Shown piece by piece: positions 1 to 5,631 of a stretch of 5,631 nucleotides of DNA. Within the stretch, counting starts at the first letter, position 1. Each line of letters begins with the position of its first letter. The notes below the pieces were generated by a model. The model worked only from the letters and a program-made list of their open reading frames with translations, had not been told where the DNA came from and did not search any database. The translations under genes were made by a program, and so were the position numbers. The stretch comes from Rhodospirillaceae bacterium (GTDB lineage: Bacteria; Pseudomonadota; Alphaproteobacteria; UBA828), in assembly GCA_028819955.1 (NCBI GenBank), contig JAPPKP010000301.1, positions 1-5,631 of the forward strand, given 5' to 3'.

Positions 1-164
1 TGACCATGCTCGTCGTCACCCACGAGATGGGCTTCGCCGCGGAGGTCGCCAACCGAGTCATCTTCATGGACGAGGGCCAGATCGTCGAGCAGAACACGCC
101 GACGGAGTTCTTCAACAATCCCCAATCCGACCGCACCAAGCTGTTCCTGAGCCAGATTCTTTAG
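1..164 (+). CDS. Amino-acid ABC transporter ATP-binding protein, C-terminal fragment (5' end outside window)
   Basis: This is the last 54 codons of an ABC ATPase, read in the frame whose codons begin at base 3 and ending at TAG 162-164. The first visible residues, [19 protein letters not shown], contain the switch (H-loop) histidine in the VTHEMGFA context typical of polar amino-acid importers of the GlnQ/AapP/BztD group. The tail, with [10 protein letters not shown] and then a segment ending in [10 protein letters not shown], is the usual C-terminus of that group, so the protein ends at its normal length. In the family it hydrolyses ATP at the cytoplasmic face to power uptake of glutamate, glutamine, aspartate or similar amino acids. 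The Walker A, Walker B and signature motifs lie upstream of the window, as must any permease and binding-protein genes. Family assignment is firm; the substrate is inferred and cannot be fixed from this fragment. Confidence 0.93.
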   Translation, partial: TMLVVTHEMGFAAEVANRVIFMDEGQIVEQNTPTEFFNNPQSDRTKLFLSQIL

Positions 165-214
165 GATCGTCTTCGACCGTTGCCGCCTGCAATTGCGGGA
201 TCAAGCGCGGCTGG

Positions 215-1828
215 TCAGTCGAAGAGGTTGCCGATGTTCTTCAGAATGCTGTCGCCGATGTAGAGCGCCAACGCCTGGATGGTCGAGGTGGGGTTCACCG
301 CGCCGGCGGTGACGAAAATGCTGCCGTCCACGATGAAGAGGTTGCGCACGTCGTGGCAGCGCCCCCAGCCATTGACCACAGAGCGCTCCGGATCGTTCCC
401 CATGCGCGCCGTTCCCATCTGGTGCCATCCCGCGCGCCACATGACGTCACCGCCACCGCCCATCACCTTCTTTGCGCCGGCGGCCAGTAGCGCTTCCTCC
501 GCGCGGGCCTCGCCGTGCGCGATCATCTTTCGCGTGTTGTCGTCCACCCCGTAGGTAATCTTGGGAGCCGGAATGCCGTCGCTGTCGACAAGCTCGGGGT
601 CCAGGGTGACCGTGTTGGTCTCGCGCGGGAGGTCCTCGGTGACGATGGTGAGCCCGGCCGAATAGGGATAGACCTCGTCCATCAGGTGCCGGTGCCCCGC
701 CCCCCAGGGTATGGGGTTGTCGAAACACAAGCCGCCGAGGGTCCAGGTCATCGGCGTGATCCAGCGGCTGGCTTGCAGCCCGTAGCCCCGCACGAAGTCG
801 CGCGATGGGTCGGTCTCGTAGAACTCGTGGCTGACGATGCTGCACCCCATCGGGCCCTTGAAGCCTTCCATCGGCTCGTCGAAGAGGCCGGCGACTGCCG
901 TGAGCGGGTGGAACATCAGGTTCTTACCCACGAGACCGCTGCGGTTGGCGATGCCCTCCGGGAATCGGTTGGACGTCGAGTTCAGCATCAGCCTGGGCGT
1001 GCCGATGCCGTTGCAGGCGAGGACGACGAGCTCCGCCCTCTGGCGCTGCAGCCGGCCTTTCGCGTCGTGGTAGAGCACGCCGCTCGCCATGCCGTGTTCG
1101 TCGAGCGTGATTTCGCGCACGCGGCAGTGCGTCCGCAATTCAACGCCCGCGCGCAGCAGGATCGGCCAGTAGGTCAAGTTTACGCTGGACTTGGCGCCTG
1201 TGGCGCAGCCCAGATCGCAGGTGCCGGCGTTGACGCACTTGGCACGGCCGTCGTAGTCGCGGCTGAGGATCGCTGCATCCGATGGCCACCAGTGCCAGCC
1301 CAGTCGGTTGAAGCCCCGCGCCAGCGTCCGGCCCAATTTTCCGAGAGGGAGCGGAGGAAGCGGCGGCTCATAGGGCGGATAAGCAGGGTTTCCGCCCAGG
1401 CCCGATGCCCCCGTGTTGCGGTCGTTCGTCGCGTAGTAGGGCTCCAGCGTCGCGTAATCCACCGGCCAGTCGTCACCCACACCGTCCAGAGAGCGGGTGC
1501 GGAAATCCGAGGGATGCATGCGTGGCCAATGCGCCGAGAAGTTGATGGTCGAACCGCCCACGGCATTGAAGTTGACCGGGGCAATCGGTGAGTCCTCGGA
1601 ATTGATTGGGTAGTCCTGTTGCAGCCGGCGCACGTTGGGGTCGATGCTGAACTCGGCGTAGCGGCTGAGCTCGTAGTCCGGGTTGCGGCTGGGGTAGGTC
1701 GCGTCGCTCAACATCGGCCCCTGCTCAAGGCAGAGGATGCGCATGCGCGAGCCCAGCAGCGACCACGCGAAGGCCGCGCCGGACGCTCCGGCGCCCACGA
1801 TCAGCACATCGACGGAATCGTCGCTCAT
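215..1828 (-). CDS. GMC-family FAD-dependent dehydrogenase, large (catalytic) subunit, gluconate/glucose dehydrogenase type
   Basis: A 537-residue flavoprotein predicted to oxidise an alcohol or sugar hydroxyl and pass electrons to an acceptor other than oxygen. Seen in the sequence: an N-terminal Rossmann FAD motif GAGASG (residues 12-17), Glu35 placed to bind the FAD ribose, the GMC signature GGSTINFSAHW (91-101), and a C-terminal block with His469 (WHQMGTARMG) and Asn512 (VNPTSTIQ), the expected catalytic His/Asn pair. Cys198, Cys204 and Cys208 form C-x5-C-x3-C, the spacing that binds a 3Fe-4S cluster in Burkholderia FAD-glucose dehydrogenase. There is no N-terminal signal peptide; in exported relatives the small subunit carries this protein across the membrane. 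It is the second gene of a two-gene unit, starting 18 bases after the small-subunit stop, with a weak GAG ribosome-binding site 9 bases before the ATG. The substrate cannot be determined from sequence alone. Confidence 0.95.
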   Translation of the reverse strand: MSDDSVDVLIVGAGASGAAFAWSLLGSRMRILCLEQGPMLSDATYPSRNPDYELSRYAEFSIDPNVRRLQQDYPINSEDSPIAPVNFNAVGGSTINFSAHWPRMHPSDFRTRSLDGVGDDWPVDYATLEPYYATNDRNTGASGLGGNPAYPPYEPPLPPLPLGKLGRTLARGFNRLGWHWWPSDAAILSRDYDGRAKCVNAGTCDLGCATGAKSSVNLTYWPILLRAGVELRTHCRVREITLDEHGMASGVLYHDAKGRLQRQRAELVVLACNGIGTPRLMLNSTSNRFPEGIANRSGLVGKNLMFHPLTAVAGLFDEPMEGFKGPMGCSIVSHEFYETDPSRDFVRGYGLQASRWITPMTWTLGGLCFDNPIPWGAGHRHLMDEVYPYSAGLTIVTEDLPRETNTVTLDPELVDSDGIPAPKITYGVDDNTRKMIAHGEARAEEALLAAGAKKVMGGGGDVMWRAGWHQMGTARMGNDPERSVVNGWGRCHDVRNLFIVDGSIFVTAGAVNPTSTIQALALYIGDSILKNIGNLFD

Positions 1829-1846
1829 GCCAGGTTTCTCAGGCGC

Positions 1847-2326
1847 TCAGGTGGGGCGGAAGCAGCGGCCGCGCGCACGAACCGGAGCCAACAAATCCGC
1901 CAACTCGTCAGGGTCGTCCTCAGGCAGTACGTAGCCATCCGGCTGCGTCGGGCGGTCGGAGAGGCCGAAGTGGGGACGAACATCGGCCCGGCTGTAGTAG
2001 CCCATGTAGGTGGACTGCAGTAGCGCCGTAAACGCGTCGGGCTCCGCCCGTTCCAGCGCTTCGACGACGGCGATGCGCGCTGCAGCATCCAGCGCTTCGA
2101 AGCTCGCGCCGCGGGAATCCACCAGGGCCGCAGCCCGTGTCACGACCGTGCGAAGCAGGACGGCGAGTGCGGGGTCGTCCGATGCCTTGTTGGCCAGGAA
2201 GTCGACGACGCCCAGCACGCCCGCTGCCGGCACCCGCCCGTCGGCGCTCGCCGGCACGATCTCGTCCAGAAGGCCGTTCAGCAAGCGGCGTTCGGCCTCG
2301 TTCCAGGGTGCTTGATCAACCCCCAT
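1847..2326 (-). CDS. Gluconate 2-dehydrogenase subunit 3-like protein (small subunit of the GMC dehydrogenase), no Tat signal
   Basis: A 159-residue protein whose layout fits the gluconate 2-dehydrogenase subunit 3 family: an N-terminal WNEAERRLLNGLLDEIVPA segment, a middle helical part (VLGVVDFLANK, then ALAVLLRTVV), and a C-terminal part with YMGYYSRADVRPHFG and PDGYV. Its family role is as a tightly bound partner that stabilises the FAD-dependent catalytic subunit encoded 18 bases downstream. Most characterised members begin with a twin-arginine signal that exports the complex. Here the protein starts directly at the domain, and an in-frame TGA two codons before the ATG rules out a longer N-terminus. 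No transmembrane segment is visible. The likely Shine-Dalgarno, GGTGAGG, lies only one base before the ATG, which is unusually close. Family call is good; cytoplasmic location is inferred. Confidence 0.87.
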   Translation of the reverse strand: MGVDQAPWNEAERRLLNGLLDEIVPASADGRVPAAGVLGVVDFLANKASDDPALAVLLRTVVTRAAALVDSRGASFEALDAAARIAVVEALERAEPDAFTALLQSTYMGYYSRADVRPHFGLSDRPTQPDGYVLPEDDPDELADLLAPVRARGRCFRPT

Positions 2327-2340
2327 GCCTCACCAAGGGC

Positions 2341-2375
2341 ACGGTCTGCACGGTACAGTCAAGGCCGGAGACCGT
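2341..2375. repeat. Inverted repeat (7-base arms) plus 9-base tandem direct repeat in the divergent intergenic region
   Basis: ACGGTCT at 2341-2347 is matched perfectly in inverse by AGACCGT at 2369-2375, with 21 bases between the arms. The left arm also overlaps a direct repeat: GCACGGT at 2339-2345 recurs at 2348-2354, one 9-base period on. The element lies 15 bases upstream of the small-subunit ATG, between that gene and nudC. It could be an operator or a leader hairpin. No T-run follows on either strand, so it is not an obvious terminator. The function is unproven, and a 7-base match in 149 bases could be chance. Confidence 0.4.
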
Positions 2376-2475
2376 CGCTGCCCGGCGAGCGACGCGGAAG
2401 AGGCGGACGCGCTGCCATCGGCATGGCGTGGGAGAGCGGCTTTACGCTCAGGCGGGCGGTGTGCGAGGTTGGGGC

Positions 2476-3426
2476 ATGACCGGCCTTACCCGCATCGGCG
2501 CCAACGTGCTCGCCGGCATGCCGCTCGACCGGGCCGCGCATCGCCGGATCGACGCGGCATGGCTCAAGGCCCGCTTCGACGATCCGTCCACCCGCTACGT
2601 CACGATCTGGCGTCAGAATGCCGTCGTTCGTCTGGGTCCGGAGCCCCGCCCTGTCATCCACTACCGCGAGACCCTGGACGGGCTGCTCGACGACCGCGCG
2701 GAGCCCACGCTTCTGGGTGTGGAGGCTGAGGACGGTGACGCCGGCGCGGCGCACTTCGTGGTCGATCTATCCCACGTGGAGGCCGGGGCCCTGCTGGCGC
2801 GATCGCCCGGCGGCGAGATGATGGACCTGCGCGAGCTGGTGCAGATCGTGCCGGGGCCCGATTCCGCGCTGATCGCCTACGCCCGGGGGCTCACCTACTG
2901 GCACCGCCGGCATCGCTTCTGCGGCGCCTGCGGTGCTCCTGCGGCGGCACTTGAGGCCGGCCACCAACGGCGCTGCACCAACGAAGACTGCGGAGCGGTC
3001 CACTTTCCGCGCACCGACACGGCGGTGATCACGCTGGTCCACGACGGCGACGAGTGCCTGCTCTGCCGCCAGTCGCGCTGGCCGCCGGGCATGCACTCGA
3101 CTCTTGCCGGCTTCCTGGAGCCGGGAGAGAGCCTGGAGGAATGCGTGGCCCGCGAGATCGAGGAGGAGAGCGGCGTGCGCGTGGGCGATGTCCGCTACCA
3201 CTCCTCGCAGCCCTGGCCCTTCCCCGGCACGCTCATGGTGGGCTTCATGGCGCAAGCACTCTCCCGCGACATCGCGGTCGACGAGACCGAGTTGGAATAC
3301 GCCCACTGGTATCCGCGGCGGGAGCTTCTCGGCCGACGGGACAATGACGAGTTTCGCCTGCCGGGCCGCTATTCGATCTCCCGCCGCCTCATCGAGGACT
3401 GGCTCGCCGGCCGTACCCCGCCCTGA
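2476..3426 (+). CDS. nudC: NAD(H) pyrophosphatase NudC (Nudix hydrolase with zinc ribbon)
   Basis: A 316-residue enzyme of the NudC family, which cleaves NADH to NMNH and AMP and, in characterised members, removes NAD caps from RNA 5' ends. Domains in order: an N-terminal region (about 1-140) with PLDRAAHRR near the start; a zinc ribbon with Cys149, Cys152, Cys167 and Cys172 (C-x2-C-x14-C-x4-C, the E. coli NudC spacing); and a Nudix domain with a complete box from Gly212 to Val234, including Glu218, Arg226, Glu227, Glu230 and Glu231. The family-specific SQPWPFP follows at 244-250. The ATG at 2476 has GAGG at 2465-2468, 7 bases upstream, and leads straight into conserved sequence. The frame stays open back to about 2137, but that stretch overlaps the divergent small-subunit gene and is not conserved-looking. 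An in-frame GTG at 2461 is a less likely start. The cell location is the cytoplasm. Confidence 0.95.
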   Translation: MTGLTRIGANVLAGMPLDRAAHRRIDAAWLKARFDDPSTRYVTIWRQNAVVRLGPEPRPVIHYRETLDGLLDDRAEPTLLGVEAEDGDAGAAHFVVDLSHVEAGALLARSPGGEMMDLRELVQIVPGPDSALIAYARGLTYWHRRHRFCGACGAPAAALEAGHQRRCTNEDCGAVHFPRTDTAVITLVHDGDECLLCRQSRWPPGMHSTLAGFLEPGESLEECVAREIEEESGVRVGDVRYHSSQPWPFPGTLMVGFMAQALSRDIAVDETELEYAHWYPRRELLGRRDNDEFRLPGRYSISRRLIEDWLAGRTPP

Positions 3427-3450
3427 TTTGGGCGCACTGCGGAGAGCGCG

Positions 3451-3479
3451 TTGACAGCAGCCGAGGGCCCCCTTATACA
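3451..3479 (+). promoter_or_regulatory. Predicted sigma-70-type promoter of the rpmH-rnpA-yidD-yidC cluster
   Basis: A perfect -35 hexamer TTGACA (3451-3456) is followed after 17 bases by TATACA (3474-3479), which keeps the first four bases of the -10 consensus. It lies in the gap between the nudC stop (3426) and the rpmH start (3530), giving a predicted leader of roughly 45 bases. A strong promoter fits the high expression expected of a ribosomal protein gene. Inferred from hexamer match, spacing and position only. Confidence 0.7.
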
Positions 3480-3518
3480 GCGGCGTCCCCGGCGAACGCG
3501 AGAGACCGAGCCGGGGGC

Positions 3519-3522
3519 GGAG
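3519..3522 (+). promoter_or_regulatory. Ribosome-binding site that fixes the GTG start of rpmH
   Basis: GGAG at 3519-3522 ends 7 bases before the GTG at 3530. This spacing supports GTG as the initiator of L34. No ATG is available at the position where the conserved KRTYQPSN sequence begins. Confidence 0.75.
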
Positions 3523-3529
3523 ACGGGGC

Positions 3530-3664
3530 GTGAAGCGGACCTATCAGCCGAGCAACATCGTGCGCAAGCGGCGCCATGGCTTCAGGCAGCGCATGAAGAC
3601 CGTAGCAGGTCGGCGCGTGCTCGCGCGCAGGCGCGCCAAGGGGCGAAAGCGCCTCGCCGTCTAG
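3530..3664 (+). CDS. rpmH: 50S ribosomal protein L34 (bL34)
   Basis: A 44-residue, very basic protein of the large ribosomal subunit, where it binds 23S rRNA. The start is GTG (3530-3532) and the stop TAG (3662-3664). The protein opens with [17 protein letters not shown], the hallmark of L34, and ends with a Lys/Arg-rich tail containing [13 protein letters not shown]. Its length equals the family norm. It is the first gene after the predicted promoter at 3451-3479 and lies 127 bases upstream of rnpA, the classical bacterial rpmH-rnpA pair. A search for ATG starts alone would miss this gene: the only in-frame ATG is residue 22, inside the conserved domain. Identity is certain; the start is nearly so. 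Confidence 0.97.
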   Translation: MKRTYQPSNIVRKRRHGFRQRMKTVAGRRVLARRRAKGRKRLAV

Positions 3665-3779
3665 TACCGGCGGGGCGTTGCTTCGCCAGTTGTCATTCCC
3701 AGAAAGTTCGCTGCGCGTCAGGCCATTGCGACCGGCCGCGCAACCACATGTCACGGCACTGAAGATGATCGCCCGACGC

Positions 3780-3784
3780 GGAGA
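3780..3784 (+). promoter_or_regulatory. Ribosome-binding site that decides the rnpA start
   Basis: GGAGA at 3780-3784 lies 8 bases before the ATG at 3792 and favours that start over the in-frame ATG at 3765 and the TTG at 3678, neither of which has a comparable purine-rich site. Confidence 0.65.
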
Positions 3785-3791
3785 AACGTCG

Positions 3792-4208
3792 ATGCGCATC
3801 GCCACGCTCAAGAAGCGAAGCGATTTCCTGCGGGTGCGGGCGGGAGGGCGCCGCTGGGCCGCGCCAGGGTTGGTGCTGCAGGCGGCTCCAGCGCCGGAGG
3901 CCGATGCCAAAGAGAAACAAGTGCGGGTCGGTTACACCGCGAGCCGCCGGATCGGCAATGCGGTCGCGCGCAACCGCGCCAAGCGCCGATTGCGTGCGGC
4001 GGTGGCCCATGTTATGCCGGTTTCGGCGCAATGCGGCAACGACTACGTCGTCATCGCACGTGCCGCCACGCTGACCCGACCGTTCGACGCCTTGACCGGC
4101 GACTTGGCCGCGGCGTTGGCGCGTGTGGTTGATCGAGCACCGGGCCGGAGCCGGCGGTCCGCCGCCGACCGGTCGCGCGAAGTGGGCCCGAGAGCGGGAG
4201 ACGCATGA
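3792..4208 (+). CDS. rnpA: Ribonuclease P protein component
   Basis: A 138-residue basic protein that binds the RNase P RNA and helps it cleave 5' leaders from precursor tRNAs in the cytoplasm. The N-terminal LKKRSDFLRVRAGGRRWAAP (residues 6-25) forms part of the leader-binding region in the family. The RNR signature lies at 60-68 (R-N-R-x-K-R-R-L-R), after SRRIGNAVA. The last 25 residues or so are Arg-rich and look disordered. The start at 3792 is chosen because it begins at the conserved sequence and has GGAGA 8 bases upstream; starts at 3765 or 3678 would add an unconserved-looking extension. The TGA stop overlaps the yidD ATG in an ATGA, so the two genes are probably translationally coupled. 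The RNA partner gene is not in the window. Confidence 0.95.
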   Translation: MRIATLKKRSDFLRVRAGGRRWAAPGLVLQAAPAPEADAKEKQVRVGYTASRRIGNAVARNRAKRRLRAAVAHVMPVSAQCGNDYVVIARAATLTRPFDALTGDLAAALARVVDRAPGRSRRSAADRSREVGPRAGDA

Positions 4209-4471
4209 GACCGATCGCGTTACTGATCGTGGGCCTGATCCGCGGATACCAGTATTTCATCTCGCCACTCTTGCCGCCGAGCTGCCGGTTCGAGCCGACC
4301 TGCTCACACTACGCGATGACGGCGCTCAGACGGCACGGCGTTGCGGTGGGCCTGGTGCTGGCGACCTGGCGAATCCTCCGCTGCAATCCGTACTGCGCGG
4401 GTGGGATCGATGAGGTGCCGGAGCGCCCGCTGCGCATCTTCAACACTTCCTGGAGGCGTGCTCCCCGCTAA
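4205..4471 (+). CDS. yidD: Membrane protein insertion efficiency factor YidD
   Basis: An 88-residue protein of the YidD (DUF37) family, thought to sit on the inner face of the cytoplasmic membrane through an amphipathic N-terminal helix and to help YidC-dependent insertion. The conserved pattern is complete: YQYFISPLLPPSCRFEPTCS (16-34), YAMTALRRHG (36-45) and RILRCNPYCAGGIDEVP (56-72). Cysteines 27, 33, 60 and 64 lie within it. The ATG overlaps the rnpA stop by four bases, with GGGAG at 4196-4200 as ribosome-binding site inside rnpA. yidC follows 20 bases after the TAA. The length is typical, with a short basic C-terminal tail. Family identity is certain; the role in insertion rests on work in E. 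coli. Confidence 0.96.
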   Translation: MRPIALLIVGLIRGYQYFISPLLPPSCRFEPTCSHYAMTALRRHGVAVGLVLATWRILRCNPYCAGGIDEVPERPLRIFNTSWRRAPR

Positions 4472-4491
4472 CGGGGGCGAACGAGCGATTC

Positions 4492-5631
4492 ATGTTCGGC
4501 AGCGGCCAAGACAAACGCAATCTCATCATCGCGATCGGCGTGATCTTCGTGGTTCTCGTCGGCTGGCAATTCCTCATGCCCGCGCTGTTCCCGCCGGATG
4601 AGCGGCCGCGCCGTGTTGCAGAGCAGCCTGCGCCGGGGATGGAGCCGCCATCGCTGGATCAGGTGGTACCCGATGCAGACGCCCCGGCCCAACCCGAGCT
4701 GCGCCAGGCCGGCATCGAGAGCCCGCGCATCGAGATCGAATCACCGCGCCTCAGCGGCTCGATCGCGCGCCTCGGTGGGCGCATCGATTCCATCACGCTG
4801 CTCGACTATCGCGAGGAAGCGGACGAGGAGAGCCCGAACATCGTGCTGCTCCAGCCTCGCGACGCGACACGGCCCTATTTCGCCGATTTCGGCTGGATCA
4901 CCGCGGCCGAGGGAATCGCACTGCCGCAGCCCGACACGCTCTGGGCGGCCGACAAGTCCACCGTCGCACCGGGCCGGCCGGTCACGCTCCGCTGGGACAA
5001 CGGTGCCGGGCTTCAATTCACGCGCAAGATCGACATCGACGAGAATTTCGTATTCACCGTCACCCAATCGGTGCTCAACACCACCGGCGCTCCGCTCGCG
5101 CTCACACCTTACTCCCGGATCGCGCGATTCAGCGACGCCACCGAGTCCATCTTGCCGTTCAAGCCGCTCTTCATCTTCCAGGACGGCGCCCTCGGCGTCT
5201 TCGGCGAGGACTATCGCGATGCCGACTACGAGGACATGCGCGATGCTTATGATGCTGCTGTCGCGAACCCCCGCGCGGGCCAGGACTATCACTACGAAGC
5301 GACCGGCGGCTGGATGGGATTGACCGACAAATACTGGCTGGTGGCGCTGATTCCAGATCAGCAGATACCGTTCCGCGGCAGCTTCGAGTATGTGCCGATC
5401 GACGGCGGTGCGGAGGACTCCTTCCAGACGATCTACGAGGCCGAGCCGCTCACGGTGTATCCGGGCCAGTCGATCTCGCTCACCTCGCACCTGTTCACCG
5501 GTGCCAAGGAGATCAGCCTCCTCGATGACTATGAAGAGTCGCTGGGCGCCGACCGCCTGGACCTCTCGGTCGATTTCGGACCGGCCTGGTTCCTGTCCAA
5601 GCCGATGTTCTATGTCATCGACTTCTTCAAC
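4492..5631 (+). CDS. yidC: Membrane protein insertase YidC, N-terminal 380 residues (3' end outside window)
   Basis: The open frame runs from ATG 4492 to the window edge without a stop: 380 codons of a protein usually 560-610 residues long in Gram-negative bacteria. YidC inserts and folds inner-membrane proteins, alone or with SecYEG. Visible parts: a short N-terminus (MFGSGQDKRN), a first membrane helix at about 11-31 (LIIAIGVIFVVLVGWQFL), a Pro/acidic linker (about 35-75), the large periplasmic P1 domain (about 80-360), and the start of the conserved membrane core (WFLSKPMFYVIDFFN, 366-380). The catalytic-groove arginine and the remaining helices lie beyond the window. P1 contains TGGWMGLTDKYWLVALIPDQ (291-310), a strongly conserved YidC block. 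The ribosome-binding site is weak (GAG at 4483-4485). It probably shares the rpmH-rnpA-yidD transcript. No frameshift is seen. Confidence 0.97.
   Translation, partial: MFGSGQDKRNLIIAIGVIFVVLVGWQFLMPALFPPDERPRRVAEQPAPGMEPPSLDQVVPDADAPAQPELRQAGIESPRIEIESPRLSGSIARLGGRIDSITLLDYREEADEESPNIVLLQPRDATRPYFADFGWITAAEGIALPQPDTLWAADKSTVAPGRPVTLRWDNGAGLQFTRKIDIDENFVFTVTQSVLNTTGAPLALTPYSRIARFSDATESILPFKPLFIFQDGALGVFGEDYRDADYEDMRDAYDAAVANPRAGQDYHYEATGGWMGLTDKYWLVALIPDQQIPFRGSFEYVPIDGGAEDSFQTIYEAEPLTVYPGQSISLTSHLFTGAKEISLLDDYEESLGADRLDLSVDFGPAWFLSKPMFYVIDFFN

Noticed and set aside
165..214. Possible bidirectional terminator in the convergent gap (CCGC 183-186 with GCGG 195-198, around the palindrome GCAATTGC at 189-196)
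   Set aside because: The stem is only four base pairs and no T-run follows on either strand. The position is right for a terminator, but the sequence does not support one.
515..1591. 358-codon open frame on the + strand, antisense to the GMC dehydrogenase
   Set aside because: It lies fully inside a well-supported gene with clear motifs, is rich in Arg, Ala and Val, and shows no recognisable domain. Long antisense frames are expected in GC-rich coding sequence.
2137..2475. 113-codon in-frame extension upstream of nudC
   Set aside because: It overlaps the opposing small-subunit gene, is Arg/Pro-rich, has no conserved sequence, and a good ribosome-binding site sits right before the ATG at 2476.
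3674..3687. Small hairpin GGCG/CGCC after rpmH as a terminator
   Set aside because: Four base pairs with a six-base loop and no T-run; too weak to call.
3451..3762. Open frame from TTG 3451, overlapping rpmH in another frame
   Set aside because: The TTG is the -35 hexamer of the predicted promoter, and the frame is a shadow of rpmH, which encodes recognisable L34.
4598..5323. 241-codon open frame on the + strand in another frame of yidC
   Set aside because: The product is a Ser/Arg/Pro-rich sequence without domain features, which is typical of a shifted frame over GC-rich DNA.
4741..5490. 249-codon open frame on the minus strand, antisense to yidC
   Set aside because: It mirrors the codon bias of yidC, has no recognisable motif, and the sense frame encodes unmistakable YidC sequence throughout.

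Overview
The window looks like an ordinary chromosomal segment of a GC-rich alphaproteobacterium. The evidence is a strong G/C bias at codon third positions, an RnpA that begins with the KKRSDFLRV-type block seen in that class, an AapP/BztD-like polar amino-acid ABC ATPase, a long NudC with an alphaproteobacterial-type N-terminus, and the order rpmH-rnpA-yidD-yidC. The class is inferred from protein character; no database search was possible.

Left part (1-2326). The 3' end of an amino-acid ABC transporter ATPase gene lies on the + strand and stops at 164. It converges, across a 50-base gap, on a two-gene minus-strand unit reading from 2326 to 215: a small gluconate-2-dehydrogenase subunit-3-like protein followed 18 bases later by a GMC-family FAD dehydrogenase. 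The large subunit has a Cys-x5-Cys-x3-Cys motif like the one that carries a 3Fe-4S cluster in FAD-glucose dehydrogenases. The small subunit has no Tat signal, and no cytochrome c subunit lies next to the pair. This is the most unusual part of the window.

Middle (2327-3426). A 149-base divergent intergenic region separates the dehydrogenase unit from nudC (+ strand), a zinc-ribbon Nudix NAD(H) pyrophosphatase. The gap holds a perfect 7-base inverted repeat and a 9-base tandem direct repeat, a possible operator.

Right part (3427-5631). A near-consensus sigma-70-type promoter drives the + strand cluster rpmH (ribosomal protein L34, GTG start, 44 aa), rnpA (RNase P protein), yidD (membrane insertion efficiency factor; its start overlaps the rnpA stop by 4 bases) and yidC (membrane insertase, cut by the window end after 380 codons). 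These genes link ribosome assembly, tRNA 5'-end maturation and membrane protein insertion in one conserved transcription unit.

I see no CRISPR array, tRNA or rRNA gene, insertion sequence, phage gene or obvious novel system. Most of the window is core genome; the findings are modest and scored accordingly.
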